DNA from: Vibrio sinaloensis DSM 21326
GTDB lineage: Bacteria > Pseudomonadota > Gammaproteobacteria > Enterobacterales > Vibrionaceae
Assembly (NCBI RefSeq): GCF_000189275.1
Contig: NZ_AEVT01000062.1
Location: 1 to 64,000 of the forward strand
Reading direction: 5' to 3'
DNA length: 64,000 nucleotides
In this document: positions 39,500 to 49,405 of the stretch, one piece after another
Numbering within the stretch: the first letter of the stretch is position 1
Layout: the number at the start of each line of letters is the position of its first letter
The notes under the pieces: generated by a model
What the model was told of the DNA's origin: nothing
What the model saw: the letters and a program-made list of their open reading frames with translations, nothing else
The model's database searches: none
Made by a program: the position numbers and the translations under genes

Positions 39500-40984
39500 T
39501 TATGCAGTTTCTGTGGCTGTTTGTGGTTTTTCTTCATCTGCCAGTTCAGTTTCACCTTTCCCTTTCGAGGTCTTGATAACATAACCAGCGACCGCAAGGG
39601 CAAACAGGATTCCTGCTACGGTTGAGACTTGCATTGGTAGGCCAAAGCCAAGCGAGCTGTTATTTAGGATGAAGGTGACACAAACAGTGGTCATAAATAC
39701 CGCAGGTACTGTTGTGATCCAGTGCATCTTGTTGTGACGCAGTAGGTAAGCGGATGCAGTCCATAACATCATCACCGCTGTTGATTGGTTAGCAAAACCG
39801 AAGTAGCGCCAAATAATGCCGAAATCTACTTGAGTTAAGATGCCACCAATGACAAACAGTGGTACTGCCATCATTAGACGATTGCGGAGTGCTTTTTGAT
39901 CAACGTTGAAGTACTCAGCTAGGATGAGGCGGCTAGAGCGGAATGCCGTGTCACCTGACGTGATTGGTAGGATAACCACACCTAGGAAAGCGATAACACC
40001 GCCAAAGACACCGAGTAGACCAAATGATGCGCTGTATACCACGTTGCCTGGGCCACCGTTTTTCACTGCTTCAGATAGAGCGTCTAGGTTGCCGAAGAAA
40101 GAGAGAGCGATGGCACACCAGATAAGCGCGATAACACCTTCACCGATCATTGCACCGTAAAACACGAAGCGACCATTTTTCTCATTTTCCATACAGCGTG
40201 CCATCAATGGTGATTGAGTGGCATGGAAGCCAGAGATGGCACCACAAGCAATCGTGATAAATAGCGCTGGCCAAAGCGGCATATCATTTGGGTTTAAATT
40301 AGTGAACATATCGCTGACTTGGAAGTCGCCCATCACTGTATGTTCGCTCGAGAAGGCCACCGCCGTCATTAAACCTACAGACATGAAAATAAGCAGCGCA
40401 CCGAACAATGGATAGAAGCGGCCGATGATTTTATCAACGGGAACAATTGTCGCAATGATGTAGTAAGCGAAGATAGCGATAACCATAGTAGTCATGCTCA
40501 CGCTTAAGCTGGTTTGGTCATTGATTAAGTTGGTGATCATACCTGCTGGTGCAGAGACAAAAACTACACCCACAAGCAGCAGTAGGACGATGGCAAAGAT
40601 ATTCATAAAGTGTTTTGCGCCATTGCCTAAGTAGCGACCAGTAATGGTTGGTACCGAAGCACCACCGTTACGAACGGACAGCATGCCAGAGAAGTAATCA
40701 TGAACAGCACCCGCAAAGATACAGCCGATCACGATCCAAAGCATTGCCGCCGGGCCGTATAATGCCCCCATTATCGGGCCAAATATTGGGCCAACGCCAG
40801 CAATGTTAAGTAACTGAACCAAGTAGACTTTCTTAGTCGACATTGGCACATAATCCACACCATCTTGCTTGGTATGAGCTGGCGTTTGACGTTTTTCATT
40901 AATTCCGAACACTTTCTCGACAAAAGCACCGTAAATAAAGTAACCGCCGATTAGGGCCGCCACACAGGTTAAAAACCACAACAT
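39500..40984 (-). CDS. cstA: CstA-family transporter, probable pyruvate uptake (BtsU-like)
   Basis: A 494-residue membrane protein of the CstA family, with many hydrophobic segments and typical motifs GPIFGPIMGALYGPAAMLWIV and SGFHATQSPLMARCMENE. It is shorter than E. coli CstA and BtsT (about 700), resembling the short form found in vibrios. In E. coli and V. campbellii, BtsS/BtsR turns on a CstA-family pyruvate transporter. The five-repeat array upstream and btsSR 8 kb away support the same job here. The ATG is preceded by AAGGA. The substrate is inferred, not seen. Confidence 0.85.
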   Translation of the reverse strand: MLWFLTCVAALIGGYFIYGAFVEKVFGINEKRQTPAHTKQDGVDYVPMSTKKVYLVQLLNIAGVGPIFGPIMGALYGPAAMLWIVIGCIFAGAVHDYFSGMLSVRNGGASVPTITGRYLGNGAKHFMNIFAIVLLLLVGVVFVSAPAGMITNLINDQTSLSVSMTTMVIAIFAYYIIATIVPVDKIIGRFYPLFGALLIFMSVGLMTAVAFSSEHTVMGDFQVSDMFTNLNPNDMPLWPALFITIACGAISGFHATQSPLMARCMENEKNGRFVFYGAMIGEGVIALIWCAIALSFFGNLDALSEAVKNGGPGNVVYSASFGLLGVFGGVIAFLGVVILPITSGDTAFRSSRLILAEYFNVDQKALRNRLMMAVPLFVIGGILTQVDFGIIWRYFGFANQSTAVMMLWTASAYLLRHNKMHWITTVPAVFMTTVCVTFILNNSSLGFGLPMQVSTVAGILFALAVAGYVIKTSKGKGETELADEEKPQTATETA

Positions 40985-41018
40985 AACACTCGTTCCTTAG
41001 TATTTAAGCTCACGGTGA

Positions 41019-41147
41019 ATAGTACGCCTAGGCTTGGCAATACTCATTCGCTATTCTCGTGAGTGGTCGTTTGCGCTAATAAGTGGTTATTAACCTGATT
41101 AAGCGGTTTTTCACTCTGCTAAGTGGCATTTTGTTCTGTTTAGTGGT
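41019..41147 (-). promoter_or_regulatory. Five-copy 20-bp direct repeat array and promoter (BtsR-type sites)
   Basis: Read on the minus strand, the sites are ACCACTAA (41140-41147), GCCACTTA (41120-41127), ACCGCTTA (41100-41107), ACCACTTA (41080-41087) and ACCACTCA (41060-41067), spaced exactly 20 bp. This fits the E. coli BtsR motif ACC(G/A)CT(C/T)A, whose two copies I recall as 13 bp apart (21-bp period). Downstream, TACTAT (41019-41024) is a good -10 without a recognisable -35, as expected of an activator-dependent promoter. The proximal site is 76 bp before the start codon. Confidence 0.75.
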
Positions 41148-41184
41148 TTAGTTAATAAGACAAGATAAAAAGTGAAGAAAAACA

Positions 41185-41526
41185 ATGAGAAAATTAATAA
41201 TAGTGCTTTTGGCTAGCGGGTTAGTTGCGTGTGCGGCCTCAATGGAGGAACTCGCAAAGCAAGGTGATTGGTATCAAATAGGTTATCAAGATGGCGTTGC
41301 AGGACATACTCAACGGTCGGTGAAGAATCTTGCTAAGCTGGGGGCGGCAAAATACGGTCAGTATGAAGAAGGCTACCTGCAAGGGGTTGATGAATATTGC
41401 AATCCTAACTTTGCCTACCAAATCGGTCTGTCGGGGCAATATTACGAAGGTGTGTGCGAAGGTACACAGTATGGTCAGAAATTTCGTATGGAGTGGCAAC
41501 GTGGTTGGAACGATTATAACCAGTAG
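41185..41526 (+). CDS. Small DUF2799-like lipoprotein
   Basis: A 113-residue protein with a lipoprotein signal ending LVAC (Cys16). The mature part carries repeated aromatic-glycine units: YQIGYQDGVAG, YEEGYLQGVDEYC and YQIGLSGQYYEGVC, then GWNDY. These fit DUF2799-type periplasmic lipoproteins of unknown function. Its ATG is 38 bp from the nearest repeat of the divergent array, so the array could also affect it. Confidence 0.78.
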   Translation: MRKLIIVLLASGLVACAASMEELAKQGDWYQIGYQDGVAGHTQRSVKNLAKLGAAKYGQYEEGYLQGVDEYCNPNFAYQIGLSGQYYEGVCEGTQYGQKFRMEWQRGWNDYNQ

Positions 41527-41627
41527 TGATGTGTTCTCATAAATAAGAGATTTTTGTTATTGAATCCTACATCTTCACGAAGATTGGGTTGCTATCTTAG
41601 CGCCAAAGTTAATCGAGGAAGTGTAAG

Positions 41628-42014
41628 ATGAAAAAAATGTTACTGGTTGCACTATGTGCAATGCCACTTATGGCAAACGCGGCTACCCCAATAAAAGACG
41701 CGGTTGAAGCGAGCCCTAAGTACCAAGCTGAAAAACAGCAAATCTCTAACAAGCTAAATAAAGCGAAACAAAAACTACAAGCCGCTAAGTTAGAGAAGCT
41801 GAAAGCAGAAGGTAAGCTGAAAGATAAAGCTGAAAAAGCGAAAGCTAAGTACCAAGACAAAGTTGACCAAGCGAAAGCAGACGGTAAAAAGCTAGCAAAC
41901 AAAGTGGAAGATGCAAAGAAGCTGACTGATGCTGAATACTTAAAAGATCAGGCTAACCGTCGAATCAAAAAAGAGAAGCGTAAAGCGATTAAATCATGGT
42001 TAGTTGAAAGCTAA
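41628..42014 (+). CDS. Secreted Lys/Ala-rich coiled-coil protein
   Basis: A 128-residue protein with a signal peptide (MKKMLLVALCAMPLMANA, cleavage before ATP). The rest is almost entirely K, A, E, D and Q, predicted as one long charged helix (residues about 30-110), ending in a basic stretch IKKEKRKAIKSW. I recognise no family. Such helices can be periplasmic spacers or low-complexity DNA/RNA-binding tails. AGGAAG precedes the ATG and a strong terminator follows the stop. Confidence 0.72.
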   Translation: MKKMLLVALCAMPLMANAATPIKDAVEASPKYQAEKQQISNKLNKAKQKLQAAKLEKLKAEGKLKDKAEKAKAKYQDKVDQAKADGKKLANKVEDAKKLTDAEYLKDQANRRIKKEKRKAIKSWLVES

Positions 42015-42018
42015 TACG

Positions 42019-42049
42019 AAAAGGGAGAACATCTGTTCTCCCTTTTTAA
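42019..42049. terminator. Bidirectional terminator before murQ
   Basis: AAAAGGGAGAACA pairs with TGTTCTCCCTTTT. It separates the convergent coiled-coil gene and the murQ end. Confidence 0.9.
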
Positions 42050-42052
42050 TAG

Positions 42053-42988
<936 letters not shown>

Positions 42989-44101
42989 TTATTTATCAGC
43001 GAAGTACATCACACCAAGCGAGACCGATTTACTGGCTCCGGTGACTTCAGGCAGATTGCTTGGCAAATTGTGTATACGGCGATAGGCGAGCCAAGCAAAG
43101 GCCATCGCTTCCATATTATTGCTGTCCACCCCTTTATCGTCTGTCAGCATTACTTGCCAGTCAGTGAGGTGGTGAGCAAGGCGTGCCATTAATAGTGGGT
43201 TGTAGCCACCACCACCGCATACTAACAACTCTGGCTGAGGGCCTTGAGTGAATTTTTTGACCTCATTGCTGATAGTGACGGCAGTAAACTCACACAGTGT
43301 ACGCTGAACATCTTCAGGGCTGGTGTTGAACCCCGTGAGGAGTGACTCTAGCCAAGGTAGATTAAACAGCTCTCGTCCGGTACTTTTGGGTGCCCCGAGT
43401 GCTAGGTATGGCTCATCAAGTAAGGTTGCCAGCAAGGCCGGGTCGATGTTTCCTTGGCGAGCAAATTGAGCGCCTTGGTCATAGGGCTTTCCACGGTGTT
43501 TATTGCACCAAGCATCCATCAACATGTTTCCGGGGCCAGTATCATATCCTATGACAGTTTGATCAGGCCTTAATACCGAAATATTGGCGATTCCACCAAT
43601 GTTGAGTACCACAATGCTTGAGTCGATAGAGCGAAATATTGATTGGTGAAAAGCGGGAACCAGTGGGGCGCCTTGGCCGCCCAGAGCAATATCTTTGCGC
43701 CTAAAATCTGCGATCGTATCTATACCAGTGATTGCAGCAATAATATTGGCGTCACCCAGTTGAATCGTAAACGGTGTGTCACCGCTTGGTTGGTGAAAAA
43801 CGGTCTGACCATGATTACCGATCGCTTTAATTTGTGTCGCTTGATGACCGCTAATGTCCAATAAAGCCTGCACTGCCTGAGCATAGAGTTCGCCAAGCAA
43901 ATGATCGAGTTGGCCGATTTCGATCAGATTTGTTGACTGGCCTAAACAGACGTTTAGCAGGCGCTGTTTGAGGGAAGTGGGGATTGGGTGATCATGGCTG
44001 GCGAGCAAGCGAACCTGGTTATCCTCAATCTCAACTAAAACCGTATCGATACCATCGAGACTCGTGCCTGACATCAGGCCAATATACAGCTCTTTACTCA
44101 T
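42989..44101 (-). CDS. anmK: AnmK, anhydro-N-acetylmuramic acid kinase
   Basis: Hydrolyses and phosphorylates 1,6-anhydro-MurNAc to MurNAc-6P, the MurQ substrate. The N-terminal GLMSGTSLDGID is the family hallmark. Start ATG 44101 (MSKELYIG) gives 370 residues; the frame runs open to 44152 inside the upstream gene. Its start overlaps the kinase gene's end by 8 bp, implying coupling. Confidence 0.96.
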   Translation of the reverse strand: MSKELYIGLMSGTSLDGIDTVLVEIEDNQVRLLASHDHPIPTSLKQRLLNVCLGQSTNLIEIGQLDHLLGELYAQAVQALLDISGHQATQIKAIGNHGQTVFHQPSGDTPFTIQLGDANIIAAITGIDTIADFRRKDIALGGQGAPLVPAFHQSIFRSIDSSIVVLNIGGIANISVLRPDQTVIGYDTGPGNMLMDAWCNKHRGKPYDQGAQFARQGNIDPALLATLLDEPYLALGAPKSTGRELFNLPWLESLLTGFNTSPEDVQRTLCEFTAVTISNEVKKFTQGPQPELLVCGGGGYNPLLMARLAHHLTDWQVMLTDDKGVDSNNMEAMAFAWLAYRRIHNLPSNLPEVTGASKSVSLGVMYFADK

Positions 44102-44972
44102 TACAATTATCCACTTGTTGTTTGGCCAATAGAGTCGCGCCATCAAGTGCATCTCCTTTGGCTTGAATCACTCTAGGCTGCCATTTCTCTGCCAAGTTGG
44201 CTTGATAGTATGCGCTCAAACTGCCGAGAAAAGCGATATCTAACTCATTATTTTCACAGCATTTTGTTATAAGAGTATCAATGTTTAAGCGGCCTTGATG
44301 CAAGATGGCTTGGCTGTCAGGGCATGACTGTTTAGAGAAACCAATAATCTCCGGAGCAAATTGGGCAAATTCTGTTGCTGATGCCTTGTTAAGCCAAGAG
44401 ATGATCTGGCTGCGTGTTTTCCCCACTTCATTTTGAAGGTAGGTTGTTAAAGGGGAAAGCTTGTGGCCTTCGAGAGCATTAATAAGGGCTCGAATCGCTT
44501 GCTGTCCAAGCCACGCACCACCACCTTGATCGCCAATGGGAAAGCCCCACCCGCCATACGTGCGGCTTTCTCCATTAGGAAGTAATTGGCTGGCGACAGA
44601 GCCCGTCCCCAAGGCGATGACATTTATCGGTTTACCTAGATTAGCGCCGAGCAAAGAGATGTGTGCGTCGCTGGTTATCAAACAGTGTGGGTAACGTGTC
44701 AATGCGGTTTGCAGCTGTTGTTTGAGCTCGTAATTGCCCGCACCCGCAACACCGATAACAATCGAGACCTGTTTAGCGTGCAGTTGGTGTTGTTTGAGGC
44801 AATCAGCAATGGCCTTGGTTAGAAGTTCTATTGCTTGCTGACCATATTGAGTTAAGGATGACGGACCAAGCGTTAAGGTGAAAAACGGGTCCGCCGTTAG
44901 GGGTTCCAGAGACGTTAGACGTAGGGCGGTTTTACTTCCGCCCCCATCGATAGCAAGAAGGTGTGTAATCAT
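44094..44972 (-). CDS. BadF/BadG-family amino-sugar kinase
   Basis: A 292-residue kinase of the BadF/BadG/BcrA/BcrD ATPase family. The phosphate-binding AIDGGGSKTALRL is at the N-terminus and a second ATPase loop reads ALGTGSVAS. Family members phosphorylate GlcNAc, glucosamine or MurNAc (MurK of Clostridium). Between anmK and a sugar symporter, with nagZ nearby, the best guess is GlcNAc (and perhaps MurNAc) released from cell-wall turnover. ATG 44972 is used; the frame extends to 45131 inside the symporter gene. Confidence 0.82.
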   Translation of the reverse strand: MITHLLAIDGGGSKTALRLTSLEPLTADPFFTLTLGPSSLTQYGQQAIELLTKAIADCLKQHQLHAKQVSIVIGVAGAGNYELKQQLQTALTRYPHCLITSDAHISLLGANLGKPINVIALGTGSVASQLLPNGESRTYGGWGFPIGDQGGGAWLGQQAIRALINALEGHKLSPLTTYLQNEVGKTRSQIISWLNKASATEFAQFAPEIIGFSKQSCPDSQAILHQGRLNIDTLITKCCENNELDIAFLGSLSAYYQANLAEKWQPRVIQAKGDALDGATLLAKQQVDNCNE

Positions 44973-44973
44973 A

Positions 44974-46566
44974 TTAAGTCGCTTGTAATTGATCTTGCTC
45001 TTGAGGTGTGGCTTTTCCACATAGGCAAACGCAAAGGGAAACGAACGTACCAATGCAGAGCTGGTAAGGGAATGCAAGTTGCACACCAACCCACTCTGGG
45101 TGGAGTACCGCCATAATACTGTCCCATACATACGCTTGTAGCAGCAAGGTCGTCAAGAAGCCTGCGAGCAGAGCCATGGCTACAGATGCCTCACTACCGC
45201 GCTGGGTGAAGATCGCTGTGAAATAAACTCCGAGTAGACCTGTGTAGGCAAACACCATCACACTAAGAGCAAAAGACAGTAAAGGCATATCTGTGTATTG
45301 CTGCCAGTAGAAGCACAGTATTCCCATACTGCCTAATGCTATGGCCGCCACCGCCATGCCGAAACGACCCGCTTTAACATAGTGAAAGTCATCTTGTTTC
45401 CCGTGACGTTTTTCTTTCCAAGGGCGGTAGAGATCTTGGACGGCAACCGAAGACATGGAATTTAAACCAGAGTTTAGTGTCGAGAGTGCTGCCGCAACAA
45501 CGCCAACCGTGACTAAGCCGCGTAAGCCAGCCGGCATTTCGTTGAGCACGTAGTACATAAAGATAGTGACGTTCTCGCCATTAAAGTTCTGCACTACTTC
45601 TTTACCTTCGATGCCCATAAGCTCAGGTCTTTGATAGAAGATGTACAGCAGTAGGCCTATGGTCATAAAAATCAGCACAACAGGGATAGAGAACACAATG
45701 GAATTGATCATAGCTTGTGAGCCTTGCTTTGCATTCTTACAAGTCAGTACTCGTTGAGTCATGTCTTGATCAAGGCCAAATGCGCCAATATTGAGAAGAA
45801 CGAATCCAGTAATACAAGCCCAAAAGCTGAAAGTGCCAGCAGGAGAAAAATCGAGACTGAAGTCGAACAACGTCAGCTTAGACAGTTGTTCGTTGCCGGG
45901 GTTTTGTAGTGCGTGAACGATTTGGTTCAAATCGGCTGGGATCTGACCAAGTAAGTAAACAATAACCGCAATGGCGGCACCCACGTAGACAATCAACTGA
46001 ATCAAATCACTCCAAATCACCGAACGAATTCCGCCCATATACGTGTAGGCAAGGCCAACCACGACTAAAATCACTACCGAAGTGATCACGCTAGAAGGTT
46101 CAATGTTGGTAAATAGGATCATCGATACCGCGATGGCGGCCATGTACAACCGAGAGCCGGACGCAAAAACGCGGCCGATTAAATACATCAAGCCTGCACG
46201 TTGTTTGGTTTTTTCTCCAAAACGCACCTTGAGCAGTTCATAAACGGTTGAAACTTTGTTTTGGTAAAACTTTGGGATCAAAACCCAAGCAACAAATAAT
46301 GCGCCGAGTATTCCACCGATATTGGTTGCTAAGTAGGTTAGGTTGCCGCGGTAGCTAGATTCGGGGCCGCCAAGAAATGTCGCCGCCGATTGAGAGGTTG
46401 CCAGTACCGACACCGCGACTACCCACATTGGCATGCTGTTACCACCAAGAAAATAATCTTTTGTTGAAGTTATTTTGACACGACTGAAGTGCCAACCGGT
46501 GTAGGCTATCAGCGCAAAGTACAATGCGAAAACCGCCCAATCGAGTGAGGTAAATAATGAATTCAT
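44974..46566 (-). CDS. SSS-family Na+:solute symporter, probably for amino sugars
   Basis: A 530-residue sodium:solute symporter with about 14 membrane segments. Family traits: DYFLGGNSMPMWVVAVSVLATSQSA near the N-terminus and YTYMGGIRSVIWSDLIQ. It heads the minus-strand operon symporter-kinase-anmK-murQ, so it likely imports GlcNAc, MurNAc or anhydro-sugars from the periplasm. The next gene begins 1 bp after its stop. Its promoter lies in the palindrome-rich region shared with the RpiR gene. Confidence 0.85.
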   Translation of the reverse strand: MNSLFTSLDWAVFALYFALIAYTGWHFSRVKITSTKDYFLGGNSMPMWVVAVSVLATSQSAATFLGGPESSYRGNLTYLATNIGGILGALFVAWVLIPKFYQNKVSTVYELLKVRFGEKTKQRAGLMYLIGRVFASGSRLYMAAIAVSMILFTNIEPSSVITSVVILVVVGLAYTYMGGIRSVIWSDLIQLIVYVGAAIAVIVYLLGQIPADLNQIVHALQNPGNEQLSKLTLFDFSLDFSPAGTFSFWACITGFVLLNIGAFGLDQDMTQRVLTCKNAKQGSQAMINSIVFSIPVVLIFMTIGLLLYIFYQRPELMGIEGKEVVQNFNGENVTIFMYYVLNEMPAGLRGLVTVGVVAAALSTLNSGLNSMSSVAVQDLYRPWKEKRHGKQDDFHYVKAGRFGMAVAAIALGSMGILCFYWQQYTDMPLLSFALSVMVFAYTGLLGVYFTAIFTQRGSEASVAMALLAGFLTTLLLQAYVWDSIMAVLHPEWVGVQLAFPYQLCIGTFVSLCVCLCGKATPQEQDQLQAT

Positions 46567-46648
46567 AGCAGCTCCATAGCATGAATTATGTAGGGGTTAT
46601 GTTTGTTATTTTCCTCAGTATGTGAGTGAGAATAAGTGAATCAAAAAT

Positions 46649-46750
46649 CTATTCCTTGGTGGAATAGTGAACAGTCAATTTCTATGACTAGGATCCCAAC
46701 TCAAGGTCGAAGCTATTCCGAGGTGAATTGTTTTTTGGAATAGCTATTCC
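46649..46750. promoter_or_regulatory. Operator cluster between the symporter and RpiR genes
   Basis: Three elements use the half-site CTATTCC/GGAATAG: an inverted pair with a 5-bp spacer (46649-46667); CTATTCC at 46713-46719 followed by a degenerate GAATTGT at 46725; and a perfect 14-bp palindrome GGAATAGCTATTCC (46737-46750). Half-site starts at 46713, 46725 and 46737 step by 12 bp, as do 46649 and 46661. The RpiR protein encoded next door is the obvious candidate ligand. Confidence 0.65.
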
Positions 46751-46801
46751 AGCGCAAAGAACAGCTGAGTACACTGAGAGCATTGAATAGGAGATGCGAC
46801 A

Positions 46802-47650
46802 ATGAAAGGGTTGGCGAGAATCAAGGCATTGCTGCCAAAGTTATCTCCTTCAGACACCATGATTGCTCGGTTTCTTTTGGATTATCCGGAGCAAGTTAAG
46901 GTGATGTCTTCTCCAGAGCTCGCTAAAGCGGTGGGGGTTGGTCAATCTACTATCGTGAAGTTCAGCCAAAAAGTGGGCTACAGTGGTTTTTCTGAGTTGA
47001 AGCTCAAGCTATATGAAAGTGAGCTAACCTATCGGCCGACCTCGCGTAAAGCCATACATGGCAGTATCTCTCGTAGTGATGATACTTCGCTGGTGATGGC
47101 AAAACTATTAGCCAGCAAGCAGCAATCACTGGAAAGAAGTATTGCCTTAAATGACAGCGGCAATCTCGAGCACGCAACCCGTTTGCTTCATTTAGCCAAT
47201 AAGATTCAACTCGCAGGAGTTGGAGCGTCTTCGCTGGTGGCTAAAGACCTGAGCTACAAACTAATGAAAATTGGTCATGCGGTGCATTGTGAACATGACG
47301 CGCACATCCAAATTGCTAACGCTTCAGCATTGAATGAGAACGATGTGTTGATCGCTTTATCTTATTCTGGTCGCAGTCGTGAAATATTGCGCGTTGCCCA
47401 AATTGCCAAAGGGCGTAAGGCGAAAATTATTACTATCAGTCAATTGGCGCCAACGCCACTTGATAAGTATGCCGATATCAAACTGATGACGGCGGCGGAT
47501 GAGGAGCATATTCGCAGCTCTTCGATTACCGCGCGGGATAGCCAGTTGCTGATCACTGATCTGCTGTTCATCGCCTTGACTCAGCAAGAAGAGGGCGCGG
47601 ATCAACTAATAGAACAAAGTAAATCCGCAGTCGCGGCTTTAAAACAGTAA
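46802..47650 (+). CDS. RpiR-family (MurR-like) sugar-phosphate regulator
   Basis: A 282-residue regulator with an N-terminal RpiR helix-turn-helix (SSPELAKAVGVGQSTIVKFSQKVGYSGFSELK) and a C-terminal SIS domain (about 125-250) that binds phosphosugars. By context and family, the likely ligand is MurNAc-6P or GlcNAc-6P and the likely targets are the divergent symporter-kinase-anmK-murQ operon and nagZ, 9 bp downstream. Confidence 0.87.
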   Translation: MKGLARIKALLPKLSPSDTMIARFLLDYPEQVKVMSSPELAKAVGVGQSTIVKFSQKVGYSGFSELKLKLYESELTYRPTSRKAIHGSISRSDDTSLVMAKLLASKQQSLERSIALNDSGNLEHATRLLHLANKIQLAGVGASSLVAKDLSYKLMKIGHAVHCEHDAHIQIANASALNENDVLIALSYSGRSREILRVAQIAKGRKAKIITISQLAPTPLDKYADIKLMTAADEEHIRSSSITARDSQLLITDLLFIALTQQEEGADQLIEQSKSAVAALKQ

Positions 47651-47659
47651 GGAATCATT

Positions 47660-48646
47660 ATGGGACCGTTATGGTTAGACGTCGAAGGTTGTGAACTGAC
47701 GGCGGAAGACAGAGAAATATTAGAGCACCCAACCGTAGGTGGGGTGATTTTATTCGCCCGAAACTATCACGACAGCGAGCAGCTACTCGCGCTTAATAAG
47801 TCGATTCGTCACGCAGCTAACCGTCCTATTCTGATTGGTGTCGATCAAGAAGGCGGTCGGGTTCAGCGATTCAGAGAAGGGTTTTCATTGATCCCGGCGG
47901 CACAACGGTACGCAGAGTTTGCCAATGGTGAACAGTTGGCTGAGCAAGGTGGTTGGTTAATGGCAGCTGAGCTTATCGCGCATGATATTGACCTGAGCTT
48001 TGCACCAGTGCTTGATAAAGGGCATGAGTGTAAAGCGATAGGCAATCGTGCTTTTGGTCAAGATGTCGAGACAATTCTTCGCCATAGTCTTGCTTACATG
48101 AAAGGAATGAAAGCGGTTGGTATGGCAACGACGGGTAAGCACTTCCCTGGTCACGGTGGCGTGATTGCCGACTCGCATTTAGAGACGCCGTTTGATGGTC
48201 GTGACAATATTTTTGAGCAAGATATGGCTATTTTTAAGGCACAGATGGACGCTGGAATGTTGGATGCCATGATGCCTGCACATGTCGTGTATCCTCGATA
48301 CGATGATCAACCAGCCAGCGGTTCAGCGTATTGGCTAAAACAAGTATTACGTGAGCAATTGGGTTTCAAAGGGATTGTCTTCTCTGATGATTTAACAATG
48401 GAAGGCGCATCGATCATGGGTGGCCCGGCCGAGCGAGCGCATCAAGCGTTAGTTGCGGGTTGTGACATGGTGTTGGTATGCAATAAGCGAGATGCGCAAG
48501 TTGAAGTGTTGGACAATTTACCCATTATGGAAACGCCACAAGCGGATCGTTTGTTGAAATCTCAAACTTTTAGTTTACAAGAACTGCAAAGAAGTGAGCA
48601 GTGGCAGCAAGCCTCACAAGCAATGAAACGTATACTCGACAACTAA
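47660..48646 (+). CDS. nagZ: NagZ, beta-N-acetylglucosaminidase (peptidoglycan recycling)
   Basis: A GH3 enzyme that removes GlcNAc from GlcNAc-anhydroMurNAc muropeptides in the cytoplasm. The catalytic loop [14 protein letters not shown] and the nucleophile segment [12 protein letters not shown] are intact. Length is 328 residues. It releases the substrates of AnmK and of the nearby sugar kinase. Unlike in E. coli, it is paired with an RpiR regulator. Confidence 0.95.
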   Translation: MGPLWLDVEGCELTAEDREILEHPTVGGVILFARNYHDSEQLLALNKSIRHAANRPILIGVDQEGGRVQRFREGFSLIPAAQRYAEFANGEQLAEQGGWLMAAELIAHDIDLSFAPVLDKGHECKAIGNRAFGQDVETILRHSLAYMKGMKAVGMATTGKHFPGHGGVIADSHLETPFDGRDNIFEQDMAIFKAQMDAGMLDAMMPAHVVYPRYDDQPASGSAYWLKQVLREQLGFKGIVFSDDLTMEGASIMGGPAERAHQALVAGCDMVLVCNKRDAQVEVLDNLPIMETPQADRLLKSQTFSLQELQRSEQWQQASQAMKRILDN

Positions 48647-48652
48647 TCTAAC

Positions 48653-48678
48653 AAGAGCCACATCATGTGGCTCTTATT
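48653..48678. terminator. Terminator between nagZ and btsR
   Basis: AAGAGCCACAT pairs directly with ATGTGGCTCTT, followed by ATTAA. It lies between convergent genes and just touches the btsR stop. Confidence 0.75.
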
Positions 48679-49396
48679 AATGGAAGCCTAACCTTTCTTT
48701 CAGGGTTTTAAGGTAGCGTCGACTGACTGGAATAGGGTGATCACTGGTGGTCACAATTTCCGCTAACCCATTTTCCAGTAGTTTGATCTCTTTGATGGCC
48801 TTAACATTAATAAGAAACTGACGATGGCAGCGAACTAAAGGCGTTTTCTCTTCCAGCACTTTTAAGGTTAGTTGCGAAGTGGCTTTTTGTTCGTGGGTTT
48901 GTACGTGTACTCCGCTTATATCGGTATAGGCGAATTCAACATCAGCGGTGGGAATAATCACGATTCGGTTAAGACCAATACAAGGGATTTGGTCTAGGCA
49001 TTGTGGTGCGATTGCTGCTATCTGTTGATCGCCGTTTGGTTGAGTCTTAAGTAAACGCTGAACGGTTTTTTCTAACCTTTGGGTATCGACTGGCTTTAAC
49101 AAGTAGTCAAAAGCGTTGTCTTCAAAGGCTTGAATGGCAAATTCATCGTAGGCGGTAACAAACACCACTTTTGGCATTGTATCTGGGTCCAGCATCCCTA
49201 GCAGTTCAATACCGGTCACTTGTGGCATCTGAATATCCAGAAACACCACGTCGGGTTTTAGCTGGTTAATCTTTTTCAGGCCTTCAATCGCGTTACTGGC
49301 CTCGCCAATAACGCTTATTTCACCAGTTTCGGCTAAGAGTTCCATAAGCTCTTCTCGAGCAAAAAGTTCGTCATCAATGACGAGCGCAGACAGCAT
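48677..49396 (-). CDS. btsR: BtsR (YehT), LytTR-type response regulator
   Basis: A 239-residue regulator, the same length as E. coli BtsR. The receiver domain has the phospho-acceptor D54 (FLDIQMPQVTG) and acidic D8/D9, and the C-terminal half (about 135-239) is a LytTR DNA-binding domain ending RRYLKTLKERLGFH. LytTR regulators bind spaced direct repeats. It follows btsS by 9 bp. The array at 41060-41147 is the natural target. Confidence 0.92.
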   Translation of the reverse strand: MLSALVIDDELFAREELMELLAETGEISVIGEASNAIEGLKKINQLKPDVVFLDIQMPQVTGIELLGMLDPDTMPKVVFVTAYDEFAIQAFEDNAFDYLLKPVDTQRLEKTVQRLLKTQPNGDQQIAAIAPQCLDQIPCIGLNRIVIIPTADVEFAYTDISGVHVQTHEQKATSQLTLKVLEEKTPLVRCHRQFLINVKAIKEIKLLENGLAEIVTTSDHPIPVSRRYLKTLKERLGFH

Positions 49397-49405
49397 GGTG
49401 TTACC

